Origin: an uncultured Megamonas sp.
GTDB taxonomy: Bacteria > Bacillota > Negativicutes > Selenomonadales > Selenomonadaceae
Assembly: GCA_900554895.1 (NCBI GenBank)
Contig: USIX01000076.1
Location: 1 to 10,391 of the forward strand
DNA: 10,391 nt
Direction of reading: 5' to 3'
Part shown: positions 7,712-10,391 of the stretch, in pieces
How positions within the stretch are numbered: the first letter of the stretch is position 1
Layout of the letters: the number at the start of each line of letters is the position of its first letter
Notes under the pieces: generated by a model
Told to the model about the DNA's origin: nothing
Seen by the model: only the letters and a program-made list of their open reading frames with translations
Database searches by the model: none
Position numbers and translations under genes: made by a program

Positions 7712-7789
7712 ATGTCTATGTATGAATTATTATCTCTGATAATTAACATCATCATTATAATATTTACCATTCTTTTTTATTTTAACTAA
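7712..7789 (+). CDS. Small hydrophobic peptide, 25 aa, resembling TxpA/BsrG-type (holin-like) type I toxins
   Basis: ATG at 7712 opens a 25-codon frame ending TAA at 7787-7789. The peptide begins MSMYELLSLIIN and continues as an unbroken run of Ile, Phe, Leu and Tyr, so it is one membrane-spanning helix with a single acidic residue (Glu5) near the N-terminus and no charged tail. From memory, TxpA starts MSTYESLMVMI and BsrG MTVYESLMIMIN; the shared pattern M-[ST]-x-Y-E-x-L plus a hydrophobic helix is specific enough to notice, although 25 residues is short and the usual basic tail is absent. CGGAAG (7696-7701) is a weak ribosome-binding site 10 bases before the ATG; ATG 7718 is a second possible start. 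It has its own promoter and no read-through source, since a strong terminator lies upstream. Alternatives are a hemL leader peptide or a chance frame in AT-rich DNA. It contains only one Glu codon, which argues against a glutamate-sensing attenuator. Confidence 0.45.
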   Translation: MSMYELLSLIINIIIIIFTILFYFN

Positions 7790-7829
7790 ATAAAAAAGAA
7801 GCTGTAACATAAAACACGTTCAGCTTCTT
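7790..7829 (-). terminator. Hairpin with a U-tract on the minus strand only
   Basis: AAGAAGCTG (7796-7804) pairs with CAGCTTCTT (7821-7829), and AAC/GTT inside (7806-7808 with 7818-7820) closes it to a 9-base apical loop. Read leftward the stem is followed by TTTTTTATTT, an excellent tail. Read rightward the tail is CTTTCTTCG, which is poor. It therefore looks built mainly to end leftward transcription, although no annotated gene is transcribed leftward here. It may also slow or partly end the small-peptide transcript. Confidence 0.6.
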
Positions 7830-7834
7830 CTTTC
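7791..7834 (-). ncRNA. Possible short antisense RNA convergent with the small peptide gene
   Basis: Inferred from a minus-strand promoter candidate (7840-7867) whose predicted start is near 7834 and the leftward terminator ending near 7791. The product would be about 44 bases, nearly all hairpin, complementary to the 3' untranslated end of the peptide mRNA. This resembles Fst/RNAII and TxpA/RatA layouts, in which a short antitoxin RNA overlaps the toxin transcript at its 3' end. No direct evidence of transcription is available, and the RNA would be shorter than most known antitoxin RNAs. Confidence 0.3.
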
Positions 7835-7847
7835 TTCGTATTATACT
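7819..7847 (+). promoter_or_regulatory. Possible promoter of hemL
   Basis: TTCAGC (7819-7824), a 17-base spacer and TATACT (7842-7847). The -10 matches at 5 of 6 positions, the -35 at only 3. hemL is cut off from the hem operon by the strong terminator at 7621-7680, so it needs a promoter here, or read-through from the peptide promoter at 7660-7688. Confidence 0.35.
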
Positions 7848-7867
7848 ACAACTGCCGAAAATATTAA
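7840..7867 (-). promoter_or_regulatory. Possible minus-strand promoter facing the small peptide gene
   Basis: On the minus strand, TTAATA (7867-7862), a 16-base spacer and a perfect TATAAT (7845-7840). The -35 is 4 of 6. The same GTATTATAC block supplies a -10 for the rightward hemL promoter candidate, so a symmetrical -10 may work in both directions. Support comes mainly from the leftward terminator a few bases further on. Confidence 0.35.
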
Positions 7868-7892
7868 AATTTAAATAAATGGAGATGAATTT

Positions 7893-9215
7893 ATGCTTAA
7901 TCTGGAAAAATCCTCCGCAGCTTTTGCGGAAGCAAAAACACTTATGCCCGGCGGCGTAAACAGTCCCGTACGCTCTTTTGCGCGCGTTGCCTGCGACCCG
8001 CCGTTTATCGACCATGCCGAAGGCAGCAAAATCTACGATATTGACGGCAATGAATATATTGACTATGTCGGCTCATGGGGACCAATGATTGTAGGTCACG
8101 CTCATCCGGATGTTGTAAAAGCTATTCAAGAAGCAACAAAACGAGGTACCAGTTACGGTGCACCTACACTTTTAGAAAGTCAGCTCGCAAAAAAGGTAAT
8201 GGAGCTTATGCCTTCCATCGAAAAAATCCGCATGGTAAATTCCGGCACTGAAGCTACCATGAGTGCGCTGCGTGTAGCCCGCGGCTATACGGGACGCGAT
8301 AAAATTGTCAAATTCATCGGTTGTTATCACGGTCACGCCGACAGTCTGCTTGTAAAAGCAGGTTCCGGTGCTGCAACGTTCGGTCAGCCGGACAGCCCGG
8401 GGGTAACAGCAGGTACTGCTAAAGATACACTCACTATTCCGTACAATGATATTGAAGCATTCAAAAATCTGATGAACGAGCAGGGCGACGAAATCGCTGC
8501 CGTAATTGTTGAACCGGTAGCCGGAAATATGGGCCTTGTCCTGCCGAAACAGAGTTTTCTGTCCACACTGCGTGAAGAAACGCAAAAACACGGTACCGTA
8601 CTCATTTTCGACGAAGTTATGTGCGGTTTTCGCGTAGCCTTGAACGGAGCCCAGGCAGCTTACGGCATCGCGCCTGACATGACCTGCCTCGGCAAAATCA
8701 TCGGAGGCGGTCTGCCTGTTGCAGCTTACGGCGGCAGACGTGAAATCATGGATTTTGTCTCCCCAATCGGTCCTGTATATCAGGCAGGAACTCTAAGCGG
8801 CAATCCGCTCGCTATGACAGCCGGCCTTGCCACCTTAAATATCATTTCTGCTGACCCGCAGTGGGGTAAAGCCGATTATACGCGTGAACTTACCATCAAA
8901 ACAAAACACTTACTGCAAGGTATAACAAAAGCTGCCAAAGACGCCGGTGTTAAAGTGCAAATTCATCAAGCCGGTTCTATGTTCGGTATCTTCTTTAACG
9001 AAAACGATGTTTATGATTATGAAACTTCTGCCAGCTCCAATCAGGAAGCGTTCGGAGTTTGGTTTATGGAAATGCTAAATCAGGGCATTTATCTGGCACC
9101 GTCCCAATTCGAAACACTCTTCATGTCCGGTGCTCACAGCGACGATGATATCGTAAAAACCATTGACGCTGCTGAAATCGCTATGCGTAAAGTTGCCCAA
9201 TTTCTGCAAAAATAA
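7893..9215 (+). CDS. hemL: Glutamate-1-semialdehyde 2,1-aminomutase
   Basis: HemL is a PLP enzyme that converts glutamate-1-semialdehyde, made by HemA, to 5-aminolevulinate, the substrate of HemB. The 440 residues are slightly above the usual 425-435. Visible are the [13 protein letters not shown] start (17-29), the [16 protein letters not shown] block (59-74), [17 protein letters not shown] (115-131) for phosphate binding, [15 protein letters not shown] (145-159), the FDEVMCGFR block (239-247) with the PLP-ring Asp240, and [10 protein letters not shown] (266-275) with the Schiff-base Lys268. ATG at 7893 has GGAGATG beginning at 7881 as its ribosome-binding site, 8 bases away. It fills the only gap between HemA and HemB, yet it lies outside the operon in its own unit. 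Nothing looks truncated or displaced. Confidence 0.97.
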   Translation: MLNLEKSSAAFAEAKTLMPGGVNSPVRSFARVACDPPFIDHAEGSKIYDIDGNEYIDYVGSWGPMIVGHAHPDVVKAIQEATKRGTSYGAPTLLESQLAKKVMELMPSIEKIRMVNSGTEATMSALRVARGYTGRDKIVKFIGCYHGHADSLLVKAGSGAATFGQPDSPGVTAGTAKDTLTIPYNDIEAFKNLMNEQGDEIAAVIVEPVAGNMGLVLPKQSFLSTLREETQKHGTVLIFDEVMCGFRVALNGAQAAYGIAPDMTCLGKIIGGGLPVAAYGGRREIMDFVSPIGPVYQAGTLSGNPLAMTAGLATLNIISADPQWGKADYTRELTIKTKHLLQGITKAAKDAGVKVQIHQAGSMFGIFFNENDVYDYETSASSNQEAFGVWFMEMLNQGIYLAPSQFETLFMSGAHSDDDIVKTIDAAEIAMRKVAQFLQK

Positions 9216-9225
9216 TAGACAAGTT

Positions 9226-9249
9226 ATTAGTAAATAACTATTTACTAAT
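9226..9249. promoter_or_regulatory. Perfect 24-bp palindrome downstream of hemL: candidate operator
   Basis: ATTAGTAAATA (9226-9236), a central AC, and the exact reverse complement TATTTACTAAT (9239-9249). It begins 10 bases after the hemL stop codon. It is not followed by a U-tract, so it is not a terminator. Its right arm overlaps the -35 of the promoter candidate at 9241-9269, the position expected of a repressor site. The sequence differs from the palindrome at the hem operon start, so a different regulator would be expected. Confidence 0.45.
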
Positions 9250-9269
9250 TTATAAAATACTGCTAAAAT
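9241..9269 (+). promoter_or_regulatory. Possible promoter between hemL and the heptosyltransferase
   Basis: TTTACT (9241-9246), a 17-base spacer, then TGC and TAAAAT (9264-9269), an extended -10. The predicted start near 9276 is at the foot of the terminator hairpin at 9277-9324. It could drive the heptosyltransferase by read-through, or yield only a hairpin RNA of about 50 bases. It may be coincidental in this AT-rich gap, but I see no better promoter for the downstream gene. Confidence 0.3.
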
Positions 9270-9276
9270 CAAATAC

Positions 9277-9327
9277 AGAAAAATCTCCATGAAATCTATG
9301 TGAATTTTTCATGGAGATTTTTCTTTT
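9277..9327 (+). terminator. Intrinsic terminator of hemL with a perfect 18-bp stem
   Basis: Positions 9277-9294 (AGAAAAATCTCCATGAAA) pair with 9307-9324 without a mismatch around a 12-base loop, followed by TTT. The A-rich 5' arm would also give a U-rich tail on the minus strand. It ends 26 bases before the next gene's ATG at 9353. Confidence 0.85.
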
Positions 9328-9352
9328 AAAGCGATTAAAATTGAGGTTCAAA

Positions 9353-10387
9353 ATGAATATCTTAATTGTAAAACTCAGTGCCATCGGAGATGTCATTCAT
9401 GCACTGCCCGTTTCTTATGCACTTCGCCAGAAATTTCCTGATGCCCATATAACATGGGTAGTTGAACCGACTGCCTATGAAATAGTAAAACATAATCCCT
9501 GCATCGATGAAATTATCCTGTTTGAAAAAAAATCTTTTAAAACCTTAAAGGGATTTCGAAAAAATTTCAAACCTCTTTACAAACTGCTTCATCAAAGAAA
9601 ATACGATATTTCCATTGATCTGCAAGGACTTTTCAAAAGCCTCGCCGTTGTACTGACAGCCAATGCCAGACGCAAAATCGGCTACGTTGATATGCGCGAA
9701 GGCAGTAATTTAGTCAGCAAAGCTGTCAGAGGCAGCCATTATAATGGCCATATTGTTGACAGATATCTGGATACAGTCAAAATTCTCGGCTGCGATACGG
9801 ATAATATAAATTTCCCGCTGGAAAACACAGCAGATGAAATCAGCTATGTAAATAATTTACTAAAAAATAACGGTATCAACGAAACAGATAAATTTATAAC
9901 TTTTGCTGTGGGTACAAACTGGAGCAATAAATGCTGGTCGACAAAAAATTTTGCTCAATTAAGTGATTTACTGGCAAAATATAATCTGAAAACTATTTTA
10001 ATTGGCTTTGGTAAAAATGATGAACAGAAAGCCGCAAAAATAATTCAGCAATCCAATTTAAACAATATCGTAAATCTTACCAGCAAAACAACTCTCATGC
10101 AGACAGCCGCCTTAATAAAAAAATCCTGCGCCGTTGTCGGCGGCGATACCGGCAATCTTCATTTAGCCGCCGCTCTTAAAGTTCCCGCTATTATGCTTAT
10201 GGGACCAACCGACCCCAACCGCAACGGACCGTACAGACAAATACACAATGTCATTCTGGCAGGTCATGACTGCGACGGTTGCTGGAAACGCACCTGCCGC
10301 AAAAATATAGATTGTCTGTCCACTATAAAACCTGAACAGGTTTTAGAAAAAATCCTGAAAATCGAGATGTTTAATAATGAAAAATGA
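9353..10387 (+). CDS. Lipopolysaccharide heptosyltransferase, glycosyltransferase family 9 (WaaC-like N-terminus)
   Basis: It transfers a heptose (or related sugar) from a nucleotide donor onto lipid A-Kdo core at the inner face of the cytoplasmic membrane. The 344-residue protein has two Rossmann-like halves. The acceptor half starts MNILIVKLSAIGDVIHALP, with Asp13 at the position of the catalytic Asp13 of E. coli WaaC, followed by IDLQGLFKSLA (88-98). The donor half has VGTNWSNKCWSTKNF (186-200) and the GGDTGNLHLAAAL block (263-275), then MGPTDPNRNGPY (283-294). Near the C-terminus four cysteines (307, 310, 315, 321) form a cluster more typical of WaaF-type members, so I do not assign waaC or waaF. 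I chose ATG at 9353 (TTGAGG at 9341-9346, 6 bases upstream) over the in-frame ATG at 9311, which lies within the terminator stem. It appears AT-richer than the hem genes. An out-of-frame ATG at 10377 (MKNDD...) or 10384 may start an overlapping next gene. Confidence 0.88.
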   Translation: MNILIVKLSAIGDVIHALPVSYALRQKFPDAHITWVVEPTAYEIVKHNPCIDEIILFEKKSFKTLKGFRKNFKPLYKLLHQRKYDISIDLQGLFKSLAVVLTANARRKIGYVDMREGSNLVSKAVRGSHYNGHIVDRYLDTVKILGCDTDNINFPLENTADEISYVNNLLKNNGINETDKFITFAVGTNWSNKCWSTKNFAQLSDLLAKYNLKTILIGFGKNDEQKAAKIIQQSNLNNIVNLTSKTTLMQTAALIKKSCAVVGGDTGNLHLAAALKVPAIMLMGPTDPNRNGPYRQIHNVILAGHDCDGCWKRTCRKNIDCLSTIKPEQVLEKILKIEMFNNEK

Positions 10388-10391
10388 TGAT

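Noticed and set aside
7782..8015. Minus-strand open frame of 77 codons across the hemL start
   Set aside because: It crosses the leftward terminator hairpin and reads antisense to the conserved hemL N-terminus, so it is unlikely to be translated.
8172..8591. Minus-strand open frame of 139 codons opposite hemL
   Set aside because: It is entirely inside hemL, with no motif and no promoter or ribosome-binding site that I can support.
9311..9352. Longer heptosyltransferase start at ATG 9311
   Set aside because: That ATG lies in the descending arm of the hemL terminator and adds 14 basic/hydrophobic residues not expected for the family. ATG 9353 has a good ribosome-binding site and gives the standard N-terminus.
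10377..10391. Start of a next gene (ATG 10377 or ATG 10384) overlapping the heptosyltransferase end
   Set aside because: Plausible in a lipopolysaccharide operon, but only five or fewer codons are visible and no clear ribosome-binding site decides the start, so I do not list it as a feature.

Overview
The window looks like chromosome from a Negativicutes-type bacterium (a diderm Firmicute of the Selenomonas/Megamonas/Veillonella kind). This is inference: promoters are AT-rich and close to consensus, ribosome-binding sites are strong and Firmicute-like, intrinsic terminators are clear, the tetrapyrrole operon has a clostridial-style order, and yet the right end carries a heptosyltransferase of the type that builds lipopolysaccharide core. 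No rRNA, tRNA, IS element, CRISPR array or phage gene is visible.

Left part (1-2150): the C-terminal end of an unrecognised protein with an acidic Ser/Thr/Asn-rich tail; a terminator; an AEC-family membrane transporter starting at TTG; a bidirectional terminator; and, on the minus strand, a HAD-family phosphatase with its own promoter.

Centre (2158-7680): a compact plus-strand tetrapyrrole operon, sirC-hemA-hemC-cobA/hemD-hemB. It has a near-consensus promoter, a perfect 23-bp palindrome at the predicted transcription start, overlapping or nearly abutting genes, and a strong terminator after hemB. hemL follows at 7893 as a separate unit. Together these genes encode the C5 route from glutamyl-tRNA to uroporphyrinogen III (HemA, HemL, HemB, HemC, HemD) and the branch from it through precorrin-2 to sirohydrochlorin and possibly siroheme (CobA, SirC). 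The protoheme genes hemE, hemN, hemG/Y and hemH are not in the window, so the cluster seems to serve siroheme and/or cobamide synthesis.

The most unusual spot is the 279-base gap between hemB and hemL. It holds a 25-codon hydrophobic peptide gene with its own extended -10 promoter. Its N-terminus resembles the TxpA/BsrG 'holin-like' type I toxins. Facing it is a possible minus-strand promoter, followed by a hairpin whose only good U-tract is on the minus strand. This layout suggests a small toxin with a short convergent antisense RNA, which I believe is the best candidate here for an undescribed system.

Right part (9216-10391): a second perfect palindrome (24 bp) overlapping a possible promoter, the 18-bp-stem hemL terminator, and a glycosyltransferase family 9 heptosyltransferase. 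A following gene may start at the very edge of the window.
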